Of a stretch of 64,000 nucleotides of DNA, positions 1-12,700 are shown piece by piece. Location of the stretch: positions 548,541-612,540 of the forward strand of contig KN834773.1 of NCBI GenBank assembly GCA_000827265.1, read 5' to 3'. Both the position numbers and the translations under genes were made by a program. Each line of letters opens with the position of its first letter. The first letter of the stretch is position 1. Source of the DNA: Collybiopsis luxurians FD-317 M1. Lineage: Eukaryota; Basidiomycota; Agaricomycetes; Agaricales; Omphalotaceae. The notes beneath the pieces are model-generated. The model saw only the letters and a list, made by a program, of their open reading frames with translations. It was not told the DNA's origin and searched no databases.

Positions 1-2
1 AC

Positions 3-367
3 ATCTTGAAGGTCAGTGAGATGGACAAGGTAGCTGCCGGTCAAGGCGCTGTCAATCAATATGTATCAGACGTTGCAGAAGCTGGTGGAATAGTCGCAAT
101 ACACAGCTTACAGCAACATGACAACCCGGAGATTTACAGCAAGGCTTTGAGCCTCATGGATGAATATTTTACTGACGATGAGGAACTTGAAATTCAGTTT
201 GCTATCGCAGTTCCCGGTGTTGATTCCTCAGGTCAATTTACTGTAAGTCTCTGGTCAAGCAATCCTAGTGATATTTCTGAATTGTTTCACAGCTACTTCT
301 GATAGAATGGCACGGTGAAGGAACAGAGTTTACTCCTTCGGTGACCACGAAGCTGGCTTCTGTTTAG
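3..367 (+). CDS. Importin alpha (karyopherin alpha), 3' end, partial
   Basis: The open frame entering from the left edge reads ILKVSEMDKVAAGQGAVNQY and continues with a GG-I-x-x-I-H-x-LQQHDN-x-E-IY-x-KA segment and an acidic DDEELE stretch. This is the C-terminal armadillo repeat and tail of importin alpha, the adaptor that binds classical nuclear localisation signals and hands cargo to importin beta. Only the last 80-100 residues are in the window. Read straight through, the frame stops at 302. A well-formed 50-nt intron (GTAAGT at 243, TTTCACAG ending at 292) would instead move the stop to 365-367, and I prefer that. The usual F-x-F-rich end of basidiomycete importin alpha is not obvious, so this could be a diverged paralog or an old copy; the start lies outside. 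Confidence 0.75.
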
Positions 368-453
368 TTCAGTACTGAGTTTTGTCAGCCTGTGCCCATT
401 GAAGAATCAGATAGATCGCATTTTGAGGGAGAATCTTCGTTGGCTAACAATAA

Positions 454-710
454 AATTTACGCATCCATTCCGCGGTTCACCAATCTAGAGGAGTCAGAAC
501 ATAGGAAAACTGTCAGTGACAAGAAAGAACGCTGTTCGGATATGATGCAGAAAGCTGTATGAAGTGACCAGATTGACATGCTTCAGCGAATTCTAATTCA
601 CTGGTCTGAACGTAATCCAGGTGACTGGACAGTGAGAGAGGACGCTTGGAAGTTCATCGTCGCTGTCTGTAGTTACGAACAGGCGTCTAACATTAGGCGC
701 CCTTCTTAGA
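454..710 (+). pseudogene. Unrecognised coding-like fragment with an in-frame TGA
   Basis: One frame from about 454 to the TAG at 708 reads like protein, including DQIDMLQRILIHWSERNPGD and DAWKFIVAVCSYEQAS, but has a TGA at about 561-563 before SDQID. I do not recognise the product. It lies in a stretch otherwise made of gene relics, so a decayed exon is the simplest reading. No convincing splice sites remove the stop. Confidence 0.3.
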
Positions 711-1379
711 GAAGGCTCCTCACGTATTCAAAAGAGACAAATGTAAGGTCTGTATTGGTCTGGAGTGCATTCAAAATCTACACCGAAAACAGTCGTTCTT
801 CAGTCTTGTCTTTCACCGTTCAAAAGAGCAAGATACAAATCATTATCGGACCCCGACAAAACGGACTAGCTAAGTTCGAATTATACACCGAGGACCGACT
901 CACAATCGATGCGCCTTTTGTGGGTACCCATTCTCTTCGAGATCTTGTTTGATCCCACTAACTGGAAAGATATCAGGCGGTCAGTTCAGATCCAGGAAGT
1001 GTAGGTGAGTGTGATATAATGAAACGATGGTATTCACCTGCTCTACTGATGCCCTTTTTTGACATCGTTTTGGCGGGAAACTTGCTGAAATTTTGATATG
1101 AATGACTTCGAAGTTTTAGGTCCACAGGACCCTTGTAAAAACTCCCTTTCAGCGCACTTGCATTCGGAAAAGAAAGAAAATCAAGCCGAAATACAGTAAA
1201 CAAAATTAACAACTTACACCTTCTCTTTTCATAGTCGATAGCATTTGTTCATCAGCTGTGTAAATTTCCATAAAATTGCCTTCAGATCTGCATTCATGAG
1301 ATATGGTCATCAGAGACTTTCTCTTCTCAGTTTGAATCGTGCCAGGCAAGACTTGATTGCTTTCATGCTATCTTTTAGA

Positions 1380-1890
1380 GCTCACCATCCTTATGATGCA
1401 GGTGGGACTACATTGTCAGCTTCATCAAGCAGTGCTGTGCTGACCGTCCTTGTGTACTCCCTGACCGGAAAGACTTCAGTCACCATGATGGCACTTTTCA
1501 TAGATGCGTATGTTCGGTTTCTCATCCAGACCTATCACCGGTAAGTCTAATCCTTGGAATATCGCTGTATCCCTTATGTTCTGTGCAGCTGTGAAGTAGC
1601 CGCCATGGGCGACATGGCTTTTCAGATCCCCATCAAAGATGACCCGAATTCCACGATGCTGTTATGGAAAATGCACGACAAGACAAACTTCGTAAAGTTC
1701 TCGCAGGACACGATGGTACTTGGATCGCTCATCCTCTCATCGATAAGATTGCTATGGATGTCTTCAACGTGCATATACTTGGTCTTAATCAGGTTCGTCG
1801 AGTTTTTCTTTCAGGATTTCGAGTCTGATGAGATGCTTTCAGTATCATGTCCGACGTAAAGTGGTTATCGCTGATTTTTGCAACCCAAGT
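1380..1890 (+). pseudogene. Malate synthase relic (frameshifted)
   Basis: Segments of malate synthase, the glyoxylate-cycle enzyme that makes malate from acetyl-CoA and glyoxylate, are spread over two frames. In order they are RWDYIVSFIKQCC followed by VLPDRKDF (about 1400-1480), then VTMMALFIDAYVRFLIQTYHR, an intron-like gap (GTAAGT at 1541 to CAG near 1588), AAMGDMAFQIPIKDDPNS, then in another frame RQDKLRKVLAGHDGTWIAHP, and finally AMDVFNVHILGLNQ and YHVRR. This is the conserved order of the family, including the MGGMAAQIPIK-type and GHDGTW-type signatures. At least two frameshifts and a TGA/TAG-containing start segment make it a pseudogene. No intact copy is in the window. Confidence 0.8.
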
Positions 1891-3297
1891 TCACTTCGAG
1901 ACTCTTAGTCGAACATGAAGGCTTCGGCCTTTTTGAGCGAGCGACGGCCCAATCCACTAGAACTTCACATTAAGAGCGTTCGTACGTACACAGTTGGTAC
2001 TTTTGTAGCCGATTCTTTGGCTCCGCGCCATATTTTCAAGCTTATTCTATGCAATCAATTGATCTTTCATCTTTTTCTGCTTCTCTGCTTCTTTTCACGT
2101 GTCATGTCCCAGGCCGAAACGTTCCTCAATGTATACATACTGGTGTCGATAAGGGAAATTTTTTGTTGGACATGTTCTGTCGAGAAGCCTGACCTGTCAA
2201 TCAGACATCAGGAAAAGAGCACCGAATCGGTGAACCATTCTAAGACGTTCCCTCTGATACTTGTATTCTGTGGCTTGAATTGGAGTGGCGTTTTTGCCTG
2301 ACCTGCACAATAACCCAGCCTCTGCTGATATTTTTCGAGTAGTTTCTCGATCCAGAGAGCCCTTCCTAGATGGACAGTTTCGGTTCAAGTCATATTTGAG
2401 CATCTCTCTTGTGGTATCTTTCTGGTAAGCGGCAGTTCCATCAATAAAAGAAGACGTATTCATTACTTACCAGGATCATACATCCTAATGCTTGCTATGC
2501 TCTGTAAACGACAGTTTAAGCTTTCTTTTCTGTCCATTCCTGAATGCTCTTTTTAGATATGTATTGCTTTATTCTTCCTCCGACAACTAATGAATGAGGT
2601 CCGCGGAAATAATCGTCTGAGATCGAGCACACAAGGGTGTCCTGGATTATCAGGGTAGCATTCACGCGTGTATCGAACAGCAAAATAGACTTCTTCCAAA
2701 TGCAGACCATTTGGAGTGCCGGTCTCATTCCTGGATAGGGTGATTAGGGGAGTTTTTTCTGTCCAGGGGAATCGGCTAAGGTAGCACAACTAGCACCACG
2801 AAGCCGCCGTCGTTGTATTCCCACCACTTAGAAAGAGAGGAAAAGGGGAGGCTGCACAGACTGGCAACGTTGAGGGGCTATCTCTTGGAAGTTCTTTCGA
2901 CCTTGTCAACATTAACCTCCTGATCTTGGACGACGAACAGATCACTCCATGGCCACTACGTATTGTCGGTGCATATCAGAATATGCAGCGCTGATGGTTA
3001 AGAGATGCGGGTGAAGGAGTATGGAAACTATAGTGGACAATCATACAAACCGTGTGTTCCGTCTGTTTTTTCGATGTAATTTACACTAGGATGAGCATTT
3101 AGGCATTTTATTAATATTTTGTACATAGTACGAATAAGGATTATGATGTAGCACTTCCGTGATTCTTCGAGGGAAAAAAGGTACAAAATACATAAATGTG
3201 TACACGGTCTCTTTCAAATACCATTTGAAGCACTTGTTTCGTAGTTCCATTTTTTCTTCCGTGTTCGTTCTTGGCCATTCCTCTCCATCCCAGAATC
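1891..3297. other. Stretch with no supported gene
   Basis: No gene can be built here. A minus-strand frame at 2553-2789 (TPLITLSRNETGTPNG, then EVYFAVRYTRECYPDN) and another at 2197-2463 look mildly protein-like and may be exon relics, but I recognise neither. The 3050-3240 part is AT-rich and probably holds the promoter of the hydrolase gene that starts at 3298. Confidence 0.3.
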
Positions 3298-4677
3298 ATG
3301 CTGCACGCTCATATCACTACCAGCACCGGTAAAGTTAGGTTCAAGTACACGATTTGTACGCCAGCTTCCTCAGAAGCCAAATCGATAAATCCAGACCTCC
3401 CCACATTGTTGTTCATACATCCCGTTTCTATTGCTGAACATATATTCCATTGTAAGAAGTTGTATCTCGCCCTAGCGTACGCTGAACTGACTACCTTTTC
3501 ATTGAAGCGCAATTTTGTGATCCCCAGCTGCGACGTTTTAACCTTGTCTCCTTCGACCTGAGAGGAGGGCATGGCGATACCACTGGAGACAAAGTTCCCT
3601 CAAATTATGGCCAGATCGATGCTGCAGAGGATATGATAAATCTTATGGTATTTGCTGTTGCCCTGCGCATGGTTCTACCAACCTATGCTAATATGTACTT
3701 AGGACGCTCTTGGCCTTCCTGCTTGCCACTTAGTCGGAATGTCCACAAGTACACTTATTGCCACTCAACTAGCAGTATCTCATCCTGATCGAGTACTCTC
3801 TCTTTTTCTAATGTCCCAGTTGTGCCTCGAAATTGTGAGTAACTGGCATCTCAATGGTACTCCTGTTCGACATTTACAAGTTCTCTAGCCTCCTGAAGTA
3901 GCCGAAGGCCACCAAGAAGTCTACGATCATTGGGCTTCCGCTTTTCCAAATGCCTGGACCGTTCTGACCGATAGGATTTACGAGGCAGGCTTTGGTAATG
4001 CTCAGTACATGTTCAGTAATCCTCGACTGTCTCCTCTTGTTTCCGCGTATGTGAACCTGGAGGAAATCCTTTCGCTCCTGTCTCTTGAGCTGATTGAGTG
4101 GGCTTTACAGCATGACCCGTATAACGTACCCTGTAGCTCTCAAGAGATGGGGTTACAAGCATTTGGATGAATTCCGGACCATGAATCTAGACATTTACCT
4201 CAACCGTCAGTCTTATTCGAAGGCCTCTTTGGCTCAAATTGTTGGTCCCGTTAAGTTAGTATATGGCTCTGAAGATGTCGCATATCCGGAGTCATACTCT
4301 GAATCGTTTCTTCGGCAATTGAGACGTGCCGGCGTCGATGCTTCTCTATATGTAATCCCAGGCGCACCGCACTACATGGCCCCAGATTTCGGGAATCAGT
4401 AAGCTCATATGTTCTCCTTTGCTGTTTTTTACCTGATACTGTTCTTGACTTTAGATTAAACTCTGTTCTTCACGATTTCATTACCAAAACTGTCTCGCTT
4501 GATTCCTTGTCTGCCCCAATTCCAACCCATGTTCTGTCACCTTGGGAAGACACATTGAGACAAGTGGGGTGGAATCCGGAAGAGGACTTTTCTGATGATG
4601 ATCTTATCATCCATCCTCACCGAAATCCCATGATTCACAGTGCTAGGAATTCTCTTGATTGCTCGAGCTGCTTGTAG
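3298..4677 (+). CDS. Alpha/beta-hydrolase fold protein
   Basis: Six exons can be joined in frame with GT-AG introns of about 50-60 nt, from ATG 3298 to TAG 4675-4677, giving roughly 350 residues. The N-terminus MLHAHITTSTGKVRFKYTIC leads to LLFIHPVSIAEHIFH, then RRFNLVSFDLRGGHGDT (strand beta5 region), the nucleophile elbow HLVGMSTST, the acid loop LVYGSEDVAYP and the histidine loop PGAPHYMAPD. Ser, Asp and His of a hydrolase triad are therefore all present. The elbow is unusual: the family normally has G-x-S-x-G, but here the last glycine is serine (G-M-S-T-S). The substrate is unknown. The exon chain has no internal stops, so the gene appears intact and stands alone between relics. Confidence 0.85.
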
Positions 4678-5560
4678 TACTCAGTTCTTTTTGATCATGC
4701 TTTCTTGAATAAATGTGGTGTATACTAGCTCTTCAAATTGCTATGATATCTTATATTTGTCTATATTCTATCTTATACTGGCCAATCGAGACTCTAGTTG
4801 CTTTTTCAGTCTATTTTAATGATCGAAAGTAAGAAGAAATGGTCTGGAATTTATGGAGAGAATGGTGAATGTGGAACTAGATACATAATATATTAGATCA
4901 GGATCTGTGGCCACATAATTGAGATAGAAAGAAAGACGTATACCAGGCTTGTATAAGATTGAGGAAACAATGGAGATCGTGCTTAAGGCAAAAGGTGCAA
5001 CTTCATTTGACCAGCTTTGGCCGCGCCTTATTAGGAAACATGAATGACGTGACAAGCCCTGTTTGTCTGTAGATTGCAACCAGTTATCTACTGGTTATCT
5101 ATGGCCCCAGCGCTTCTGCCAGTCAACAATGGTCGAGTTGGGATTTATCTTCGAGCAGTGTTCTTTGCCTACATCACTCCTATTTGCAAGCACCCTCCTT
5201 CCAAGGAACCTCGACAGTTTTCAGAGGGAATTGACGAGCCTCAAGTGGGAGTCCCCGACCCTGAACAAGAATTGGAAGGAAAGCTATAGAATTAGAGGCT
5301 TATGCATGGACTGTACACATTCTAGAATGGATTCAGTTAACTATATGAGTATCTACTTGTACTGTCCTCCACCTTGTTTCGTACTCAACCTTGGTTGTTT
5401 GGAAGAGGCGCTACGTTTGCGCAATCTCGCCCTAATGAGAGGCAGCATATCGTCGTCGTTGTCGTCGATCACTGTAGATTTTAGTATGTGAGCGTGCTAC
5501 TTTTTTTTCACAAGAGGAAGCCTATCATTCTCACATGCACCATCTTCATCTGAGCAGAAC
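4678..5560. other. Intergenic stretch
   Basis: This holds the 3' region of the hydrolase gene followed by AT-rich sequence. Overlapping plus-strand frames at 5063-5491 and 5074-5289 have no recognisable domain and no splice context that I trust, so they are not called as genes. Confidence 0.3.
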
Positions 5561-5561
5561 T

Positions 5562-6155
5562 TCAGAATATACAGCTTGCGTCTCTGCAACAGTTGATAAA
5601 TTCGGGTAAGAAATCTAGATGAGGGATGCTGACTTTGTGTCTGGATTGACCATTTTCGGTCTTGTGGATAGACATACTGCTATCGAAGCTGAGCCTGAAT
5701 TCGTCTAGGTCCACTCGGTACTGTTCCTCATCCAAATGCGTTGCACGGTCATTGCAGTGTTTCAGCCATGCAGCACCAACCACTCTCAGTCGGAATTCTT
5801 CATTCAAGGCACTTAGAATGCATGTGAGTAACGGAAAAGAGCAGTTACTGCTGACGAGAGCTACTTACAAGTATTGCTCAACTGTTTTCTGTTGACCCAA
5901 AGTGTACACGATATGCGTACATGATGGCCCGACACTCCTCATGGTCTTGGAAATATATTAAACTTCATGTTCCTGTCGGATCCTTGAGAACACGCATTCT
6001 AGCACCCAAATCGCGCGCGAGTTCTGCATAAAGAGACGATGTATTCTGCCCGTCACTCAACCATACATCAATGTACAAAGTGCATCCTGCGAGAACGCTC
6101 GATTCTGAAGATGGTGTCGATACAGCTTTGTTTGAGGATTGAGATCTTGATACGA
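5562..6155 (-). pseudogene. BRCT-domain protein, broken
   Basis: On the minus strand, SSESSVLAGCTLYIDVW (from about 6120) continues as SDGQNTSSLYAELARDLGAR and MRVLKDPTGT, then meets TGA (5965-5967). Further down the same strand come FRLRVVGAAWLKHCNDR and THLDEEQYRVDLDE (5700-5820). The order LxGxxxYxDVxxxDG, LxxLGAR, VVGxxWxxxC and DExxxxVDLDE is the core of a single BRCT module of the kind common in basidiomycetes. The middle segment that should read as the T-H-V-I strand is displaced by the stop and a frame change. BRCT modules bind phosphopeptides in DNA-damage proteins. The break and lack of a clear start make it a pseudogene, though an unseen intron cannot be fully excluded. Confidence 0.65.
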
Positions 6156-6605
6156 CTTTGTTTAAGGCGAGAACAACGACATAGCAGCTGTGGCCTCGAA
6201 AAACATACGCAAAGGTTTCGCGTTGAACATCATCATGGTAATCATAGAAGCCTGTCGCTCAGATTCAAAGAATTTCAAGGGGAAGAAAAGACAGACGCAC
6301 CTGATTAGGACTGAGTACTTGTTCAACACAGGCCCTAGGCCTGAGCGTATATCGGAAAAGTGTCACGCATTTGGACGCGACTTGTCACGGGCGCTAAAAC
6401 CTGAGGCCCGTAACTACATTGATCATGAGAGTATTTTGTGTCAAATACCCCTCCGGAGTCAATAGCTTCTAAACAAATTCGTGCGCGTGAACATTAAGTG
6501 ATAATGTCAGTTGATCTCATTGTTTTTGCTTTCGAGAAGACACCTAGTTAGTATGCGACAATCATGATCAGAGCCGTACATGAGATGCAATCAATAATAG
6601 TAACT

Positions 6606-8105
6606 CTAATCCTGGTGCAGGAGTCCTTCGAGCATGTCCCGCATATCTTTCACAGCCAACAACCAATCAAGTTCGAGCTCCTGTTTGCTTGTCTGATCGA
6701 GGTTCTCCAAACCCCTCTTCCACCAAAAAAGGCAAATCAGAAGTCCTAACCATCCGCTCTTCCCGTGCTTGTCGAGGGTTGTCCAAGTCTTCCTGTAAGT
6801 GACATTTTCGGCGGGTCTACCATTAGAAGCGACACCTCGCCAGACTGGCTGCAGACTGCGCCACCAAACCCATACAGTTTCTGAGAATGACTTGAGCGAC
6901 CTCACATCACTAAATTGGGGTGGGACGCCCTTGCGCGAATTCTGGATCCAGGTTCTCAGCTCGGAGGGCCATTCCTTAGTGGAGAGTCCATGTTTAGGAG
7001 AATTAAATCCATGCCTCTGTTCGAACTTGATCCAGGCTAGTAGTAGAGAGGCGTACTCCGGCCCAAAGTCCACATTTAGGAGATCGAAAGCAGAGTTAAA
7101 CCACTCGGTCACATTTGAATCATAGTTGGCAAGAGCAGAGCGGTACGTCTCGGTAAGCTCTAGCATGTAATCAGAAGAGTCGGAAGAGGATGGTGCGGGG
7201 ATGGGTGGCGCGGGTTGAAAAGACTTCTTAGTATCGCTTAAACGATTTCTGTCCTGCATAAAGTGAGTTCAGCCCAAACTTTCCGAACAAGGACCAAAAA
7301 AATGTTCACCGTGAGCTGAGTCTCTTCAGCTTGAGCGAAATGACCGTTTTCGCCGAGTGTTGAGTTACCTGTCTGCTCTTTCGGGGCTTCCTTGGGGACC
7401 TCATTTTCCTGTTTCTTGCCGGCAGCATTCTGAAAGCCCAAAATAGTTGGTGTAATTAATTATATCCCACTCATGAACGGGAATTAGCACAAACCTGAGG
7501 GACCTTGCTTAGATGCGACATATCATCTGGGTCTGGTAAGATTATACTGCTCTCTCCTAAAAGACGTCGAGCGAGAGAGGTATTGAGCTGTGTATGATTA
7601 TTAGAGCAAATCAACTACTACAAGAAAAAAAATTCACGTACGCGCTTGTCATTGTCCGCTTCGCGCCTCTGTGAAGCCACTTGTTCTTGGAGACTAGCCA
7701 CATCGGCCACATATTGGCATTCTTTTTGCTTAAGGATAGCAATTTCATCTTGAAATTGTTTCGCTTGTGCCTCAACTTGTCGGAGTTGGCATTCAGTAGT
7801 ACACGAATCTGAATTCTAGAGATAAGAGCTTGAAGGCCAAAGCATAGACACAATCGGGAGACCTCGCACCATCAGCTTGTCCATTTCCTCCGAGAGAGCT
7901 GCGATTTCCTTCTCGAGCTCATCAACTTTGGAACGAAGAAGTGAATTTTCGGCTGCAAGCTCTGCATTCGTTTTCGATTCTCTTCGTCGTTTACTCTGGA
8001 AAACGAGACCAATCGAAAATGTGAGCAATCTGATACAAAAGATGGCCGTCTGAAAGAGCTACTCGCTGTTTGATCATCGGGTCCAACCGATGTATCGTTA
8101 TTCAC
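6606..8105 (-). CDS. bZIP-like coiled-coil protein, function unknown
   Basis: Minus-strand exons join in frame: a start exon near 8105 (MNNDTSVGPDDQTA, or alternatively MIKQR from 8077), a basic-zipper exon SKRRRESKTNAELAAEN then LLRSKVDELEKEIAALSEEM (ends about 7868), a second coiled-coil exon beginning NSDSCTTECQLRQVEAQAK (7661-7814), LNTSLARRLLGESS, NAAGKKQENEVPKEAPK, and a 215-residue last exon (7256 to TAG 6606). The last exon has EWFNSAFDLLNVDFGPEYAS, many tryptophans (VWVWWRSLQPVWRG) and a W-rich end. The basic stretch plus leucine heptads suggests a DNA-binding or dimerising protein; the C-terminal half resembles a family I have seen repeatedly in Agaricomycete genomes but cannot name. 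The first exon boundary is uncertain. Confidence 0.7.
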
Positions 8106-9296
8106 TCTCTGCAGGAGTTTTCATTTCATGAGAATGAAGTAGTAGGACTTTCAAAAAGTAGATGGTGGCGGTTGGTAGAAAGGCGAATCCACCACAAAGA
8201 AGTTAAGCACGTTTTGAGCACGCATGATGAAAAACAAAGGGCAATTGTACAAAGAGACCAACTTCACAAAACTCCTGGTTTTAAGCGCTTTCGAACATCT
8301 TTCCATTCCGCCAACATGGGTATGCATCAGCAACAGATACCAGCTAGCACAGTGGTAAGCACAGAATATGGATTAACGTGACATCAATGGGTATTCACCT
8401 CGGTTTTTAGACCTGTGTCAAAGGTATCAAAGCTCGACTATATCAAGCAGATCGCATGTCACCCAGGCAAATCATGGTCCACTATCGCGCAAACTCGCGC
8501 CTCTCAATGCAGAGAGAAGTGTTGGCGGCGTCGACGTTGAGATTCCAGCGAACACAGCCGTATGTTCACGATATCATTGTGACTGTCTTTCATCAAAGCA
8601 AGTTATACAAATTCCATACTTTCTTTCGAAGACACGTTCATCTTCCTCGCAATCGTTGTGTTGTCGGTGTAAATGATTCATTGATAGGAGGAGATCTTCT
8701 AATCGTCGCGTGTGGAAAGGAGTTCGACGTCCGAAACATGAAAGGATCGATGGAAATGCAGGCGGCAGACTTTGCAGTAAGAAGGTATGTGTGTGCGGTA
8801 TCCGAACTTGATTTAACATTCATTGCTATCATTGTTATGCCGTAGGTTGGCGGATTACCTGGAAACAAGGTCCGGAAAAAGAATTCCAGCTGAGATTGCC
8901 CTCTAGAGGAGAATATATTTCTCACCATTTAAATGCAAGATAGGTAGTGAATTTAGCATACAAGATTGTCATCCCAAAGTCATCCAGCATGGATGCCTGT
9001 CGAGAGCTATTTCCAGTACGTAGAGTAGATAATTCGATTTCGATATTAATTTAACTTAGAGATATTATCGAGCTGAGATAGTAGCTTGGTGTGTGTCCAT
9101 GCTATTTGTATTCAACATCTTTTTCCCGGGCTCTGATCACTTCAACATCGATTAGTCTCGCTTCCTGATGATATCAAGTTGTGCATACCTTTCGATAACG
9201 TTTATTCTGACTAGTGGGAGCCTCAGTTGACTCATTGACATTGCTGCCCGCTGACCCGCTGATCTGCTCACCGCCCCGACCTAGTAGTAGACGGAG
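8106..9296. other. Intergenic, with a possible small gene at 8456-8908
   Basis: A plus-strand frame from 8456 runs through CVVGVNDSLIGGDLLIVACG and AADFAVRR, can splice with GTATGT at 8786 to an acceptor at 8846, and ends as LADYLETRSGKRIPAEIAL with a TAG at about 8906. The splice fits well, but the protein is not recognised, so it is recorded here at low confidence. The rest shows nothing clear. Confidence 0.35.
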
Positions 9297-9505
9297 GTTC
9301 GAGATGAAGAGGGCAGAAAGTGTTCACGTGTGGGATGCTGGGTCATATCGGCTCGGGGGCTGGATTCTACACTCAAAAAGGAAATTTGAAGCGCCTTTGA
9401 AGCGCCTAGTAGGCCCATTTCCTTTTTGAGTGTAGAATCCAGCCCCCGAGCTGATATGATCCAGCATCCCGCACGTGAACACCTTCTGATCTCTTCATCT
9501 CGAAC
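9297..9505. repeat. Large near-perfect hairpin, 89-bp arms
   Basis: The arm 9297-9385 is the reverse complement of 9417-9505 with only 6 differences in 89 bases, and 4 of the 6 would still pair as G-U in RNA. The loop of about 31 bases contains a short direct repeat (GAAGCGCCT twice). Each arm contains a CACGTG palindrome. The hairpin lies between two divergent units, the bZIP-like gene on the minus strand and the KOW gene on the plus strand. It could be a fold-back element, a precursor of small RNA, or a recent palindromic duplication. Confidence 0.9.
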
Positions 9506-9707
9506 ATTCATCAGCTAGGTCGATGGACCAGCCTGCCAGCCTGCTGTCTCTACTATAGAATATCTGTAGCATTTTCGGAATACATACAAGTAAGATGAGT
9601 TAATAAGGTCAATAATAATAAAGGCATCTGACTTCTGCTATGCTCGGTAGGCCACACTAGGTTGAAAGATGAAGAATCAGGTATTTCTTCGGGATGGGGC
9701 CCGGTAA

Positions 9708-12700
9708 ATGACGAAGCAAGACATCTTACGAGGGCCCCGCCGACAGTTTATAGATCTCGAAGCCCAAGCCAACAGCAAGGAGGAGCTCAGCGATGATGAG
9801 GATGGAGAACGGCTCAACAACGGTATGTAGAGCCATAGTTTCTGTTCCGAGCCATATACTCAATATCAGTTCAGCTAGTTTTATTCATGACGACCCCGAA
9901 GATATCTCTGTCTCTGCTTCAGGCTCTTCCTCGACCTCCGGCCCATCTTTTGCGACCTCCGGTCCCACTACGCACTTGGATACTGTCGTGGAACGATTAG
10001 AGAACAGGTACTTGAATGCCCCACATTATCAAGTAATCGAGGAGCCAACCGATGGACCTCCGCGTCGCGAATGGCTTTGGCTTCGTGGACAGGACTGGCC
10101 TCTTTGGCAGGTGAAATGCACTGTATGGCTTTTTTTGCTTTCATCGAGTAAAACTTCATTATCTCATCTGTGTACGCTTTGCTTAGCCTAAGCAAGAGTA
10201 TTTCCTTGTATACGAGTTAATGTCGAAACACGAAACATTGTCTGACGAACTACGATCCATTTTTTATAATCCTCGCGATGTCGGATATCTCTATTTGGAG
10301 GCCAGATTCTGCAAGTCGGGAATCGGCTCTCTGAGAGAGGTCCTTAGGAGTTTCAGTGATATCTGGATGTCCTCCTTGGCAGTTGTCCCTGAATCGGATT
10401 TGAGGTCTTGTTTGCAAATTCCAAGCAGTGATGACTGAGTGTTCGTTGCCGGTCAGTGGGTTCAGATCAAACGGGGTCTGTATCGAGGTGATATTGGTCT
10501 TGTTGTTGATTCATATCGTGAGGAAGATTCAACGAAGGGAGTCAAGGTTATGGTCATCCCTCGACTCGGCTTAACTGACGAGGACTCTCCTTCTCAATCA
10601 TCTTTGAAGCGCAAGCTTACTACACGGCCACCTCCGCAGCTTTTTGATCCATCTAAATGTACACGGCAAATTCTCGTCCGTCACGGCGAAAAACACGTCT
10701 ATACATTCAAATCTTGGAAATTCCGGCACGGCCTCCAGGTCAAATTCTATAATCCTCACTCTCTCACTGTGGCTCACGAAATCCATTCGTCTTTCTTTCA
10801 CTTATTCATGAAAGCGAAGGAATTGGCTGGAGAGGGGGTTGAAGTGTTCGAGACATCGTCGATGCCCTGGCCTTCATTCTGGCAATTTGTCCCTGGCGAT
10901 TGTGTCATCATTCATTCGGAAGACGGTCAAAAACTTGGGACAGTACTCACTTCTCCTCAAAGGATTAATCAGTATCTTGGTTGTGAAGTTAGTATAGACA
11001 ATGAAGGCGATCATTGTATTCTGGTACAACACTTGGAAAAAAATATCATTCTGGGTGAATTTATTGAAGTTCTGGCTGGAGTGCATGCGGGGAAGAAGGG
11101 TTTTGTGGCGGCCAAGGCCGAAGTTCTCCTTGGAATTTGTATTGGGCAACGTACCAATGGAGTGGTAAGTGAGCACTTGTCTATTCTGACGATCTTGCCC
11201 ATTCTGCATAATAGGATTTTCAAGTTCACGTCAATTCAGTGAAGCTCACCACACCTGATTATCTCCATACAGAAACCCCCTGGTTGAATGTTCAAGTACA
11301 ACTTCAATCCGGGCCTTATGCCGGCTGGATGGGCGTTGTGAAGGATGTTGCGGTGAACTCCGCTCGATCTCTGTCTATCACCGTCGGACTTCCCCACAGT
11401 CAAGAGTGTATTGTCGGCTACCATTCAGTCAGAGAGCGATGGTGAGTTTTCCGTGCGTCAGTGTTCTAATCTAACTCGTGCCTAGGACACAGAGATTATT
11501 GCTAGATCATCAGCCACTTGAACGCCATCAGCAACACTTCAACGTTGAGGTACCTTGGAAAGAAGTCGAAGTTCTCGTGCAGTCAGGTCATTTCGTTGGG
11601 CGAAGGGGCATTGTCAAGAATGTTCGAGTCAATTTCAGAGGCTCGCTTTGTCTGTCGTTGTGGGTTCCTGACTACAATTGCTCAGTTGATATCGATCATT
11701 CAGCTGTCGTTGAACGCCAGTGGGTATAGAATAAGGCTGATCGACTCTGTACTGACATTTTCTGTAGGACCAAAAAATCACTATTGGATTACCGTCCGCT
11801 CGAGGGGAACGAACTCACTGAATTCAGCGTCAGTTCCTCAATCAAGTCAATGCAAACGGGGCCCGTACCCTGGCTCGGACTGGTGGTGGACATTGTTAAG
11901 AGGCCGTACAAGGGGCAATATGGTCCTGTAAAGGATGTCAACCGCTATAAAGTCGATCCGACCCTACCTAGCAAAAGAAGCGGACTCGTACTGACTGTAG
12001 AACGCCGTGTCTTCTCAATGGAGCTGTCGAGCATACTGGTCAAGGTGGACTACGACGCGATCAGGTTTCACAAGTATGTGTTTGGTTGTCCACTGATAGC
12101 TTGTGCTTATGGGGTTTTAGGACCAATTATCGTCTTTGTGATGTTTTCATGCCGACGGCCAGACAGGCATTCTACATGCCCGAACATGACTACGAAAGGG
12201 ATCTTCCCACTTCTTTCGACCTCTCGCTTCGCACTGGCCTTGATGCTGGAACCGGCTCGTCGATGCCGTTACCCAGTGACCTTGAAAAAGAGACAATTTT
12301 TACTGGAGTCTGGTCCCCAGGGTGCCCTACGCCCAGACCTTCACCATCACCTGTACAAGAGACCGCTCCTAGTGCGCCAGGCTTTCAATCACCGCCGCTA
12401 TCACCAGGCTATCAAACGCCAGTCTTTAGACCCCAGTCCTCCCCGGTACCCTGGACTCCCGCATCCCCCTCTCCTACAGCTCCTTCTTGTGCTCCTTCAC
12501 CTGTATCTCTATCACTGGATCACTGGATCCTGCATCTGAATCTTGTTGGTATCCCGATACAAGTCGATATCAACGGTGGTGAGCTCAACACGTCACAGAA
12601 GAAAGGAGGTATATTTGTCGAGACAACTAATGGCGAAGATGGTATCAAAGTCATATGCCGACGTTCGTCCAATAAAATTATAACTGTTCCGCCTGAGACT

